Both the position numbers and the translations under genes were made by a program. Below the pieces are notes generated by a model. The model searched no databases, had not been told where the DNA came from, and saw only the letters and a program-made list of their open reading frames with translations. Shown here piece by piece: positions 16,753-24,618 of a stretch of DNA of 64,000 bases; position 1 is the first letter of the stretch, and the number at the start of each line of letters is the position of its first letter. This DNA comes from Hyphomicrobium nitrativorans NL23 (GTDB lineage: Bacteria; Pseudomonadota; Alphaproteobacteria; Rhizobiales; Hyphomicrobiaceae). The DNA lies in contig NC_022997.1 of NCBI RefSeq assembly GCF_000503895.1, forward strand, positions 372,001 through 436,000, in the 5' to 3' direction.

Positions 16753-17643
16753 CTAGAACCACTCCTCGATCTCTTTGACCGAGTTGGCGATGGCAACCGT
16801 GCGCTGTGCCTGCACGAGATGGAGGCGCTCGACCATCTTGCCATCCACCGTGATGACGCCCTTGACCCTGTTTTCGGGCTCTTCGAAGGCGCGGATGATC
16901 GTCCTCGACCAATTTACCTCCTCTTCGGAGGGGGAGAAAATTTCGTTGCAGGGCGCGATCTGCGACGGGTGGATCAGCGTTTTGCCATCCATGCCAAGGG
17001 TGCGGCCGTGCTCGCATTCCTTGCGGAAGCCCGCTTCGTCGCGGAAGTCGTTGTAGACGCCATCGATGATATCGAGGCCGTAGCCACGGGCTGCTACAAC
17101 CGTCATGGCGAGCCAGGGCACGACGGCGAACCGATCATGCAATGCGCGGGCCCGGCTTTCCTTCAACAGGTCGTTTGTGCCCATGACAAGGCAAACGAGC
17201 CGGTTCTCGGGGTCCGCGCCGACGGCCGCGATATCGGCCGCATGCAGAATGGACTGCGGCGTCTCCATCATCGCCCATAGCTTGGTCTTTTCGGGCGCGT
17301 TGACCGACTTCAGGATCTTTGCGGCGCTGATGATGTCGCCCGGGTGCTGAACCTTGGGGATCAGGATTGCATCCGGAGCGGCCGCGGCGGCGGCCATGAT
17401 ATCGGCGGTGCCCCAGGCCGTTTCGAGCGCGTTGGGACGGATCACAACCTCGCGGCGTCCGTATCCGCCCTCTCTCACCGCCTCGACGACCTTGGCGCGC
17501 GCTTCGATCTTGGCGTCGGGCGCGACCGAGTCCTCAAGATCCAGAATCAACGCATCGGCTGCGAGCGTGCGCGACTTCTCCAGCGCGCGCTCGTTGGCGC
17601 CGGGCATGTAGAGGACACTGCGTCGAGGACGAATGAGAGCCAT
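16753..17643 (-). CDS. mcl2: HpcH/HpaI-family CoA ester lyase, probably malyl-CoA lyase or (3S)-malyl-CoA thioesterase
   Basis: A 296-residue CitE-like TIM-barrel protein. RPRRSVLYMPGANERALEKSR, the magnesium-binding LDLEDSVAPDAK, and the IPKVQHPGDI block are hallmarks. The opening resembles Mcl2-type (3S)-malyl-CoA thioesterases more than Mcl1 lyases. Either activity belongs to the ethylmalonyl-CoA pathway, matching the nearby mesaconyl-CoA hydratase. Which reaction it catalyses cannot be decided from sequence by eye. The start at 17643 is set by family N-termini; only a weak GGA lies upstream. Confidence 0.78.
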   Translation of the reverse strand: MALIRPRRSVLYMPGANERALEKSRTLAADALILDLEDSVAPDAKIEARAKVVEAVREGGYGRREVVIRPNALETAWGTADIMAAAAAAPDAILIPKVQHPGDIISAAKILKSVNAPEKTKLWAMMETPQSILHAADIAAVGADPENRLVCLVMGTNDLLKESRARALHDRFAVVPWLAMTVVAARGYGLDIIDGVYNDFRDEAGFRKECEHGRTLGMDGKTLIHPSQIAPCNEIFSPSEEEVNWSRTIIRAFEEPENRVKGVITVDGKMVERLHLVQAQRTVAIANSVKEIEEWF

Positions 17644-17799
17644 GGCCGATCCAAATATGCGTTCGAGATCAATGCTGCAATGCAACATTAGTCCATCGAC
17701 GAAAGGTGGCCAATGCGGCAGCCCGCCCCTCGCGGATTTTTCGTGTGCCGCCGCCTCGCGGCCGTCTATCGTCAGGCGCGCACGCTTCGGGGACGGCTC

Positions 17800-18645
17800 A
17801 TGGCCACTGTCATCGCAGTTTCGTCGCTGGTCGCGCGCGGCAGCGTCGGTCTTCGGGCCGTCAGGGCCGCGCTCACGCGCCTCGGCCACGAAACGATCGA
17901 ACTGCCGACGGTGCTGTTGTCGAGCCACCTCGGCTACGGCCGCGTGGCCGGCACACCCACCGCCCCCGAGACGCTACTCGCCATGATCGAGGCGCTGGAC
18001 GCGAACGGATGGCTCGGCGCGGCCGATGCCGTCCTCACCGGCTATCTGCCGAGCCGGGAGCACGTGGACGTGGCAGCCTCGCTCGTGCTCCGCGCACGGC
18101 GGCAGAAACCGGATGTGCCGCTTTTCTGCGATCCCGTGCTCGGGGACATGCCGGGCGGGCTCTACGTTCCGGAGGGTGTGGCCCGTGCCGTGGGCGAGCA
18201 CCTGGTTCCGCTCGCCACGTATCTCAAGCCGAACGCATTCGAACTCGATTTTCTATCCGGCCGCGTTGTGGCCAATCCTTCCGACGCAGCCGCCGCGGCG
18301 CGGACGCTCGGGCGGACTGCGGTGCTGGCGAGTTCAATCCCTGCGGCCGAGGGCATGCTCGCGAATGTGCTGGTGACGAAGGATCGGGCGGCTGTGGCAG
18401 CGGTGGAGCACTGCCCGTACGCGCCTCACGGAACCGGCGATCTTCTGACGGCGCTGTTTGCCGGGCACGTGCTCGGAAGCAGCCCATCGGCCGCTCTTTC
18501 GGACGCGGCCGGGCGGGCGGTGGCAGGCGTTGCACGCGCCATCGCGGCGAGCCGGGGCGGGGACGAGCTTTCGCTCGCGGACCCCACGCCCTGGCATACG
18601 GAAGCGCCGCTTCCCTTTACGTCTTTTGCGGGAAGCGGCCCGTGA
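17800..18645 (+). CDS. pdxY: Pyridoxal kinase
   Basis: A 281-residue ribokinase-fold enzyme that phosphorylates pyridoxal to pyridoxal 5'-phosphate. The early SSLVARGSVGLRA, the mid-protein FCDPVLGDMPGGLYVP and KPNAFELDFLSG, and the C-terminal HGTGDLLTALFAGHVL (anion hole and catalytic Asp) are characteristic of PdxY/PdxK. The ATG has GGGGA seven bases upstream. The last 29 bases overlap the end of the convergent SulP gene. Confidence 0.87.
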   Translation: MATVIAVSSLVARGSVGLRAVRAALTRLGHETIELPTVLLSSHLGYGRVAGTPTAPETLLAMIEALDANGWLGAADAVLTGYLPSREHVDVAASLVLRARRQKPDVPLFCDPVLGDMPGGLYVPEGVARAVGEHLVPLATYLKPNAFELDFLSGRVVANPSDAAAAARTLGRTAVLASSIPAAEGMLANVLVTKDRAAVAAVEHCPYAPHGTGDLLTALFAGHVLGSSPSAALSDAAGRAVAGVARAIAASRGGDELSLADPTPWHTEAPLPFTSFAGSGP

Positions 18646-20203
18646 TCAGCGGATTGTTGCGGGCGGTGCGGAATGCTTCCGCCGTCCGGTTCTTGTACTT
18701 CTCGGTCAACCCTTCCCACTGAATGTCCAGCGATCCGCCGCTGATCTTGTGCTGGCGGTCCCAGCTCGACAGCAGGTCGATGCACGCGTGGTCGATGTAA
18801 TCGAGATCCTCGATGTGCACGTGGACCTTCGCGTCGGGCTTCAGCTCTTCCAAAGCGCGGGCCAGCATCGGGAGACGGATCAATGTCGCCGTGCCCGAGA
18901 GATGCAGGTCGACGCGGTTCTCCTCCGGGTTCTCTTCCTTGCGGATCACGAGGTGCGAGAAGGCGTAGAGCAGCTTGGCGAGCGAGAGCACGAGGCCAAG
19001 CACGACGCCCTTCAGGAGATCGGTCAGCACGATCGTCACGACGGTGACGACGAAGATGATCACCTCGCCCTTGCCGAACTTCATGAGCGCGGGCACGATC
19101 TTGGGATAGGCCAGCTTGTAGCCCGTGAACACGAGCACAGCGGCCAGCGTGGAGACCGGCACGTAGCGCAGCGTGAAGGGAATGAGGCTCGCAAAAACCA
19201 AAAGCCAGACGCCGTGCAGGATGGCCGAGTTGCGCGTCAACGCGCCGGCTTCCACGTTGGCGCCCGAGCGCACGATCACACCCGTCATCGGCAGCACGCC
19301 AAGCGCGCCGCAAAGCGTATTGCCGACGCCCTGGGCCGACAGCTCCTTGTCGTACTTGGTACGCGGGCCCGAGTGCATCTGGTCCACGGCGGTGGCGCAG
19401 AGAAGGGTTTCCGCGCTCGCGATGAAGGCAATCGAGACGACACCGACCATGATGGCGGGCTCAAGCACACGCATCATCCGCTCTGGCGTCGGGAAGATGG
19501 TCTCGGACCAGATGTTGTCCGGCACCGAGACGTAGGCGATATCGAGGCCCAGCGCGACGGCGGTCGTCATGCCGACGAGCACGCCAACCAGCGGCGCGGG
19601 GATCACGCGCAGCGATTTTGGCGCATAGCTGCCCCAGCCGAAGATCACGGCGATGGTGAGAAAGCCGATGAGGCCAGCGGCAAAGTGCGGGCCGCCCGAT
19701 GTGAGGGCCGTCATGAGCGCGCCGGGGATGCCGATCAGATTCTCGATGCCGGTGCCGATCGGCTTCATATCCAGCATCACGTGGAACTGCGAGACAAGGA
19801 TCAGGACGCCGATGCCGACCAGCATACCGTGGATCACCGCGGGCGAGACGGCGCGGAACCACTGACCCAGCTTGAACAGACCGGCCGCCAACTGAAGCAG
19901 GCCCGCGAAAAGAACGATGACGCCGAGCATCTCGACGCCGTGTTCCTGCACGAGTTGAAGGACGACAACCGTAAGGCCCGCAGCGGGGCCCGAAACCTGA
20001 AGCGGGGAGCCGGCCAAGAAGCCGACGACGATGCCGCCGATGATGCCGGTGATGATCCCCGCCGTGGGCGGCAGGCCGGATGCGATGGCGATGCCCATAC
20101 AGAGCGGAAGGGCCACCAGAAAAACGACGATCGAGGCGAGGAAATCCTTACCGATGGTCGCCGAGAAAGACGTGGACGCGGACCCCGATGGCGATGAAGT
20201 CAT
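18617..20203 (-). CDS. SulP-family anion transporter with C-terminal STAS domain, probably bicarbonate
   Basis: A 528-residue inner-membrane protein: about 10-12 transmembrane helices (residues 15-400), with the SulP signature LPLCMGIAIASGLPPTAGIITGIIGG near the N-terminus and a cytoplasmic STAS domain at about 430-510 (LHLSGTATLIRLPML, DLDYIDHACIDLL). SulP proteins move sulfate, bicarbonate, chloride or dicarboxylates. The divergent neighbour, 265 bp away, is a beta-carbonic anhydrase, a pairing seen in bacterial SulP bicarbonate transporters, so bicarbonate is the likeliest substrate (inferred). Confidence 0.88.
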   Translation of the reverse strand: MTSSPSGSASTSFSATIGKDFLASIVVFLVALPLCMGIAIASGLPPTAGIITGIIGGIVVGFLAGSPLQVSGPAAGLTVVVLQLVQEHGVEMLGVIVLFAGLLQLAAGLFKLGQWFRAVSPAVIHGMLVGIGVLILVSQFHVMLDMKPIGTGIENLIGIPGALMTALTSGGPHFAAGLIGFLTIAVIFGWGSYAPKSLRVIPAPLVGVLVGMTTAVALGLDIAYVSVPDNIWSETIFPTPERMMRVLEPAIMVGVVSIAFIASAETLLCATAVDQMHSGPRTKYDKELSAQGVGNTLCGALGVLPMTGVIVRSGANVEAGALTRNSAILHGVWLLVFASLIPFTLRYVPVSTLAAVLVFTGYKLAYPKIVPALMKFGKGEVIIFVVTVVTIVLTDLLKGVVLGLVLSLAKLLYAFSHLVIRKEENPEENRVDLHLSGTATLIRLPMLARALEELKPDAKVHVHIEDLDYIDHACIDLLSSWDRQHKISGGSLDIQWEGLTEKYKNRTAEAFRTARNNPLITGRFPQKT

Positions 20204-20468
20204 GACAAATCACGCCTAGCCTTTGGTGAGCGGCCGGCGCGCCCCTTTGAAATGCCGTTGTTTTCTACGGCTGTGCCCCGATGCGGGCGGACGATAGCGG
20301 GTCGCCTTCCGCGCCGCAACCGATGCGGCATGGCGGAACTCCGGGTTTACCATGCCTTTTGGAACCCGCGGCCGATGTGCCCGATTGCATCCGGCACCAC
20401 TCCTTGGCATGGGTGGATGGACGATCCGCGATGATCGCGAGGCCCACCCCAAGTTTGGAACCCGCTGC

Positions 20469-21107
20469 ATGTCGAGCTTCCCCGAACAACTCACGGACCG
20501 CTTTCGCCGCTTCAAGCACCGCCATTTCGTCCCCAACGCCGACCAGTACGAAGAGCTTGCCACGTACGGCCAGAGCCCTCAGGTCATGGTCATCTCCTGC
20601 TGCGACAGCCGGGTCGATCCCGAGACGGTCTTCAGCGCGATGCCGGGCGAACTGTTCGTGGCCCGGAACGTCGCCAACCTCGTCCCGCCGTTCGAAAAGG
20701 GCGGCCTGTTCCACGGCGTCAGCGCGGCCATCGAATTCGCCGTGCTCAATCTGCGCGTGAAGCACATCGTCATCATGGGGCATTCGGGATGCGGCGGCGT
20801 GAAAGCCGCCCTCGACCAGAGCGCCGCGATCCAGACGGAGGCGCAGTTCATCTCGCGCTGGATGTCGATGCTGGACGATGCGCGCCTCAAGGTGCTTTCC
20901 GCCCATCAGATGGCCCCCAAGGCCGAGCAGCTCTCGGCACTGGAGCGGGAGGGCATCAAGACCTCCATCAACAATCTGCGCACGTTCCCGTTCGTGAAGG
21001 AGGTTGAAGACAAGGGCCGGCTGTCGCTGCACGGCGCCTACTTCGACATCAAGTCCGGCGATCTGCGGGTGTTGAACCACTCTCGGGGGGAGTTTTTCTC
21101 GTTGTAG
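20469..21107 (+). CDS. Beta-class carbonic anhydrase
   Basis: A 212-residue zinc enzyme interconverting CO2 and bicarbonate. The zinc/active-site residues are visible as Cys44-x-Asp46-x-Arg48 in SCCDSRVDPE and His105-x2-Cys108 in MGHSGCGG. The length matches the family. ATG at 20469 gives a standard N-terminus (MSSFPEQLTDRF); an upstream in-frame ATG at 20352 would add about 39 atypical residues. It is divergent from the SulP gene and likely shares a regulatory region with it. A tandem palindromic repeat begins four bases after the stop. Confidence 0.93.
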   Translation: MSSFPEQLTDRFRRFKHRHFVPNADQYEELATYGQSPQVMVISCCDSRVDPETVFSAMPGELFVARNVANLVPPFEKGGLFHGVSAAIEFAVLNLRVKHIVIMGHSGCGGVKAALDQSAAIQTEAQFISRWMSMLDDARLKVLSAHQMAPKAEQLSALEREGIKTSINNLRTFPFVKEVEDKGRLSLHGAYFDIKSGDLRVLNHSRGEFFSL

Positions 21108-21110
21108 TTT

Positions 21111-21358
21111 CGTACGCAAGTGGCGCGAAGCTTCGGATAACGGGCCGGGTGCGGGTGGATGGCCGCGGCATTTGCCGCGGGTCGCTTTGCTCCCAAGCGC
21201 TGATGCGCTGCTGTTGGGTTCGTACACAAGTGGCGAGAGGCTTCGGATAAGGGGCCGGGTGCTTCGTGGAGGGCCGGCGCATTTGCGCCGGGGGCGCGGT
21301 CGCGCCCCGAGCGCTGAAGCGCTGTTTTGCGTTTCGGACGCAAGTGGCGGGACGCTTG
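21111..21358. repeat. Tandem 112-bp structured repeats, locus A (2 full units plus a partial)
   Basis: Unit 1 is 21111-21220 and unit 2 is 21221-21334; a truncated third unit begins at 21335. Each starts with CGTACxCAAGTGGCG and GCTTCGGATAA. Each contains nested hairpins whose stems co-vary (GCCGCGGC-ATTT-GCCGCGG in unit 1, GCCGGCGC-ATTT-GCGCCGG in unit 2). Homologous units are at 54012-54235, with a partial one at 30541-30600. Confidence 0.85.
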
Positions 21359-21379
21359 AGGGCGCTCCGCGCATCCTCT

Positions 21380-21419
21380 TGTCATCCCGGCCGAGCGCAG
21401 CGAGAGCCGGGACCCAGGG
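21380..21419. repeat. Half copy of the GTCATCCCGG element
   Basis: The sequence TGTCATCCCGG followed 20 bases later by CCGGGACCCAGG matches the left half of the 9123-9257 element. It lies between the 112-bp repeats and the end of ccmG. Confidence 0.65.
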
Positions 21420-21436
21420 CCACTTGCTCGAAACGG

Positions 21437-22042
21437 CTACTGCGTCGCGGCGGTCTCGCGGGCGGCGGCGATGGCGGGGAGAAGCTGGCGTTCGAGGCTT
21501 TCCTTCGAGATCGGCCCGACGTGCTTATGGACGATCTCGCCGCGGCCGTTGATCACGAACGTCTCGGGCATCCCATACACACCCCATTCGATGGCGGCGC
21601 GGCCGGTGCGATCCGTGCCGACGGCCGTATAGGGATTGCCATAGCGGCCCAGGAACCGACGGCCGTTCGTCGGCTGATCCTTGTGGTTGACGCCGTAAAT
21701 ATCGACGCCCGTCCGCTGCCGGAGCTCGATCAAAAGCGGGTGCTCCTCGACGCAGGGCACGCACCAGGACGCCCAGAAGTTCACGACCGAAACCTTGCCC
21801 CGGCCAAGATCGGCGGCGCCGAAACCGGGGACGGGCTTGCCGTTTTCGACCAGGTCCTCCAGCGGCGGGAATTCCGTCGCGGGGACGGGCTTGCCGATCA
21901 GTGCGGAGGGCAGCTTGCTCGGGTCGCCCGCCGTCAGCGCAAACGCAAAGAGTGCCGCGATGATCGCGAAGATGATGAGAGGCGCCATGGACCAGCCGCG
22001 CCGCTTGCGCGCGGGCCGTGGTGCGCCTGTGCCGGCCGTCAT
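21437..22042 (-). CDS. ccmG: Cytochrome c biogenesis thioredoxin-like protein CcmG/DsbE
   Basis: A 201-residue periplasmic thioredoxin-fold protein anchored by one N-terminal helix (residues about 19-38). The redox motif is WASWCVPCVEEHP, and the DsbE-type GVNHKD and GMPETFVINGRG follow. It keeps apocytochrome c haem-binding cysteines reduced. It is last in the ccmA-B-C-D-G cluster; its ATG overlaps the ccmD stop (ATGA). Confidence 0.93.
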   Translation of the reverse strand: MTAGTGAPRPARKRRGWSMAPLIIFAIIAALFAFALTAGDPSKLPSALIGKPVPATEFPPLEDLVENGKPVPGFGAADLGRGKVSVVNFWASWCVPCVEEHPLLIELRQRTGVDIYGVNHKDQPTNGRRFLGRYGNPYTAVGTDRTGRAAIEWGVYGMPETFVINGRGEIVHKHVGPISKESLERQLLPAIAAARETAATQ

Positions 22043-22221
22043 CGCGTTCCCTCCTGAGCGCCGCCACCCGAACGGCGTCTTCCGCCGCGCCGGTCCGCAT
22101 CTGCAAGCGCGCGCGCCTGACGCCGGCCGTCAATCCAGATCCAGCAGATCAAAAGCATCAGGATCAGAACGAAGGCGCCGTAGGACGCCCATATGAAAGC
22201 TGCGTGCGGTCCGAGATCCAT
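22039..22221 (-). CDS. ccmD: Haem exporter protein D
   Basis: A 60-residue protein with a single transmembrane helix (residues about 8-30, HAAFIWASYGAFVLILMLLICWIWIDGRRQ-type) and a basic cytoplasmic tail, typical of CcmD. CcmD helps release haem-loaded CcmE from the CcmABC complex. Position between ccmC and ccmG, four-base spacing from ccmC and overlap with ccmG support the call more than the sequence itself. Confidence 0.85.
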   Translation of the reverse strand: MDLGPHAAFIWASYGAFVLILMLLICWIWIDGRRQARALADADRRGGRRRSGGGAQEGTR

Positions 22222-22225
22222 GGTT

Positions 22226-22987
22226 CTACTCCGCGCCCGCCGACATGAGGCGATCGCCACGCTCGACTTCCGCAACACGCATCGCCTTCACGCGGCGGCG
22301 CATGATTTCGTTCTGCATCGCCTTCAAGTGCAGGGCGATGAACAGCAGCAGGAAGCCCGCGGCCGAGATCAGAAGCGGCGTGCGCATCGAGGCATCGACG
22401 GTGGAGGTGAAGCCGGTGGACGGCTGATGCAGCGTGTTCCACCAGTCGACCGAGAACTTGATGATCGGCAGAACGGAGACACCGACGAGCGCGAGCACGG
22501 CGGTGAGCTTGCTCGCGAGCGCTTCGTCTTCCAACGACGAACGGAGCGCGATGAGGCCGAGATAGAGGAAGAACAGCATCAGCACCGAGGTGAGGCGCGC
22601 ATCCCAGACCCAGTAGGTACCCCACATGGGCTTGCCCCAGAGAGAACCGGTGATCAGAGCCGCGAGCGTGAACGCCGCGCCGATGGGAGCGGCGGCCTTG
22701 GCCGAGACGTCCGCCAGCGGATGGCGGAACACCAAGAGGCCGAAGCTCGACATGGCGATGATCGCGTAGCCCCCGAGCGCGAGCCACGCCGAGGGGACGT
22801 GGATGTACATGATCTTGACCGTCTCGCCCTGCTGGTAGTCCGGCGGGGCGACGAAGAAGACCAGATACATCGCATAGGCGATGAGGAGGACCGAGGCGGC
22901 CGCCAGCCACGGCAGGATGGCGCGTGAGAACGCCATGAAGCGGGTTGGATTTGCCAAGCGTTGGGTCAAAGTTTGCATGGGGCTCAT
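22226..22987 (-). CDS. ccmC: Haem exporter/delivery protein CcmC
   Basis: A 253-residue membrane protein with six transmembrane helices and the tryptophan-rich haem-handling loop GTYWVWDARLTS; a periplasmic histidine sits in IMYIHVPSAW. CcmC attaches haem to CcmE in the cytochrome c maturation system I. It lies 53 bp downstream of ccmB on the same strand. Confidence 0.95.
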   Translation of the reverse strand: MSPMQTLTQRLANPTRFMAFSRAILPWLAAASVLLIAYAMYLVFFVAPPDYQQGETVKIMYIHVPSAWLALGGYAIIAMSSFGLLVFRHPLADVSAKAAAPIGAAFTLAALITGSLWGKPMWGTYWVWDARLTSVLMLFFLYLGLIALRSSLEDEALASKLTAVLALVGVSVLPIIKFSVDWWNTLHQPSTGFTSTVDASMRTPLLISAAGFLLLFIALHLKAMQNEIMRRRVKAMRVAEVERGDRLMSAGAE

Positions 22988-23040
22988 CTAAGGCTTTGCG
23001 CAAGGGACTGCAATTCGGAGATCGCCTATCTGTACGAGAG

Positions 23041-23709
23041 TTAAGACACCTGGAGACGAAGGGCGGCGGCGGCGGCCACCGGCGCCAGCGCGATCGAGGC
23101 CACAGATACGGCCATCAGCACCAGCAACGACGCCGAGAACCCGTCCTGGCCGACGCTCGCGAAGCCTATGGTGGAGATGCCGAAAATCAGGGTCGGCACG
23201 TACAGCGGCAGCACCAGAAGCGCGAGGAGCAGGCCGCCGCGGCGGGCCTTGAGCGTCAAGGCCGCGCCGATGCTGCCGAGGAAGCTCACGGCCGGGGTGC
23301 CGGCCAGCATGGTGGCGACGAGCACCGGCGTCAGCGACAGCTCCAAGTTCAGCATCAGCCCCAGCACGGGGGCCATGAGGGCGAGCGGGATGCCGGTCGA
23401 TATCCAGTGGGCGAGTGCCTTGGCCGCGACGGCAAGTTCGAGCGGAAGCGGCGCGGTGGCCATCACTTCGAGCGAGCCGTCCTCGTGGTCGGCCTCGAAC
23501 ATGCGCGGCAACGAGAGCAGCGCGGCAAGCAGGAGCGCGATCCACAACACGCCCGGCGCGATGCGGGACAGAAGTTTCAAGTCCGGGCCGAGGCCGAGCG
23601 GCAGCATGGCGACGACGACGAGATAGAAGCCGAGCGCCGTGCCGAGTGCCGCGCCTTCGCGGACCGCGAGCATCAGGTCGCGACGAAGGAGCGCGAGGAA
23701 GCCGCTCAT
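23041..23709 (-). CDS. ccmB: Haem exporter membrane protein CcmB
   Basis: A 222-residue protein with six transmembrane segments and the CcmB hallmarks FLALLRRDLMLAVREG at the N-terminus and LPRMFEADHEDGSLE in the first loop. It forms an ABC complex with CcmA that drives release of holo-CcmE. The ATG overlaps the ccmA stop (ATGA), so the start at 23709 is well fixed. Confidence 0.94.
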   Translation of the reverse strand: MSGFLALLRRDLMLAVREGAALGTALGFYLVVVAMLPLGLGPDLKLLSRIAPGVLWIALLLAALLSLPRMFEADHEDGSLEVMATAPLPLELAVAAKALAHWISTGIPLALMAPVLGLMLNLELSLTPVLVATMLAGTPAVSFLGSIGAALTLKARRGGLLLALLVLPLYVPTLIFGISTIGFASVGQDGFSASLLVLMAVSVASIALAPVAAAAALRLQVS

Positions 23710-24425
23710 AGTGCCGCTCCTTGCGCGGATCCTTCGACCGTTGGCGCTGTCGGCCCCAGCCGGAGATAGCTCGGCTGTTCGAGCCCCAGCGGCAGGTGCG
23801 TCGCAGCGATCACGAGACCGTCGTTTGCCAAGTGTCTTTGAATGAGTCCGGCCAGCAGCGTCGTCGATGCGGCATCGAGCGACACGGTCGGTTCGTCGAG
23901 CAGCCAGATCGGCCGCTCCGCCACGAGAAGGCGGGCGAGACCGAGCCGGCGCTTCTGTCCGGCCGAAAGCAGACCGGCCGGATAGTCGGCCAGTCCGAGA
24001 AGGCCAAACGCGTCGAGCGCATCGTCCACACGCTCGGCCATCGCGCGCGTCGTTTCTCCGCCGAGATACTCCGCCCAAAACGCGAGGTTCTGCTCTGCCG
24101 TAAGGTTGGCTTTCACGCCCGTCAAATGACCGACGTAGTGACACAGCTCGGCAATATCCCGATCCCCGACGTCGCCTTTGAGTGCAATTTTTCCGCTGAC
24201 CGGCGCGATAAAACCGGCGACGGTGCGGATCAGCGTCGTTTTGCCAGCGCCGTTCGGGCCCGTCAGCAGCAGCGCTTCGCCTGCATTTGCCGTAAACGTA
24301 AGGTTCGCGATCACCGTGCGGGTGCCGCGCTCGACCGTCAAATTGTCAGCATGGAGTTGCAAGCGATCGTCCCGCTTCAGCGTGGAACACGCCGTTTTGT
24401 GAAAGGAAGGCGCGTGAGTTTGCAA
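23706..24425 (-). CDS. ccmA: Haem exporter ATP-binding protein CcmA
   Basis: A 239-residue ABC ATPase: Walker A GPNGAGKTTL, signature LLSAGQKRRLGLARL, Walker B WLLDEPTVSLD and the H-loop THLPL are all intact. It powers the CcmABCD complex. It is first in the ccm cluster and divergent from acnA. The first 20 residues precede the ABC core, so an internal start is possible. Confidence 0.93.
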   Translation of the reverse strand: MQTHAPSFHKTACSTLKRDDRLQLHADNLTVERGTRTVIANLTFTANAGEALLLTGPNGAGKTTLIRTVAGFIAPVSGKIALKGDVGDRDIAELCHYVGHLTGVKANLTAEQNLAFWAEYLGGETTRAMAERVDDALDAFGLLGLADYPAGLLSAGQKRRLGLARLLVAERPIWLLDEPTVSLDAASTTLLAGLIQRHLANDGLVIAATHLPLGLEQPSYLRLGPTAPTVEGSAQGAAL

Positions 24426-24618
24426 AATTCACAAGCAGAGCTGTGCTAATTTGCGACTTTCGTCGCCTATATAATTGGCTTGCTTCGCGTATCGCTACTG
24501 CAAAAAATAAGGGCGAACCGCCCGCCCGGGCACAGACGACCTTCGGAAGACTGTCGGTGCCGATGTTCTTGCCCCGCATCCGACCGACAAACCACCTTTG
24601 CTCTAAGGAGAAGAAAAC

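Noticed and set aside
18458-20197. A 579-codon plus-strand frame antisense to the SulP gene
   Set aside because: Its translation is rich in His, Arg and Asp with no domain, typical of an antisense frame in GC-rich DNA; the SulP frame is unambiguous.
20265-21374. A 369-codon minus-strand frame over the carbonic anhydrase gene and the 112-bp repeats
   Set aside because: It is antisense to the zinc-enzyme frame, and its N-terminal part is only translated repeat sequence. Repeats of this kind produce spurious predicted proteins.
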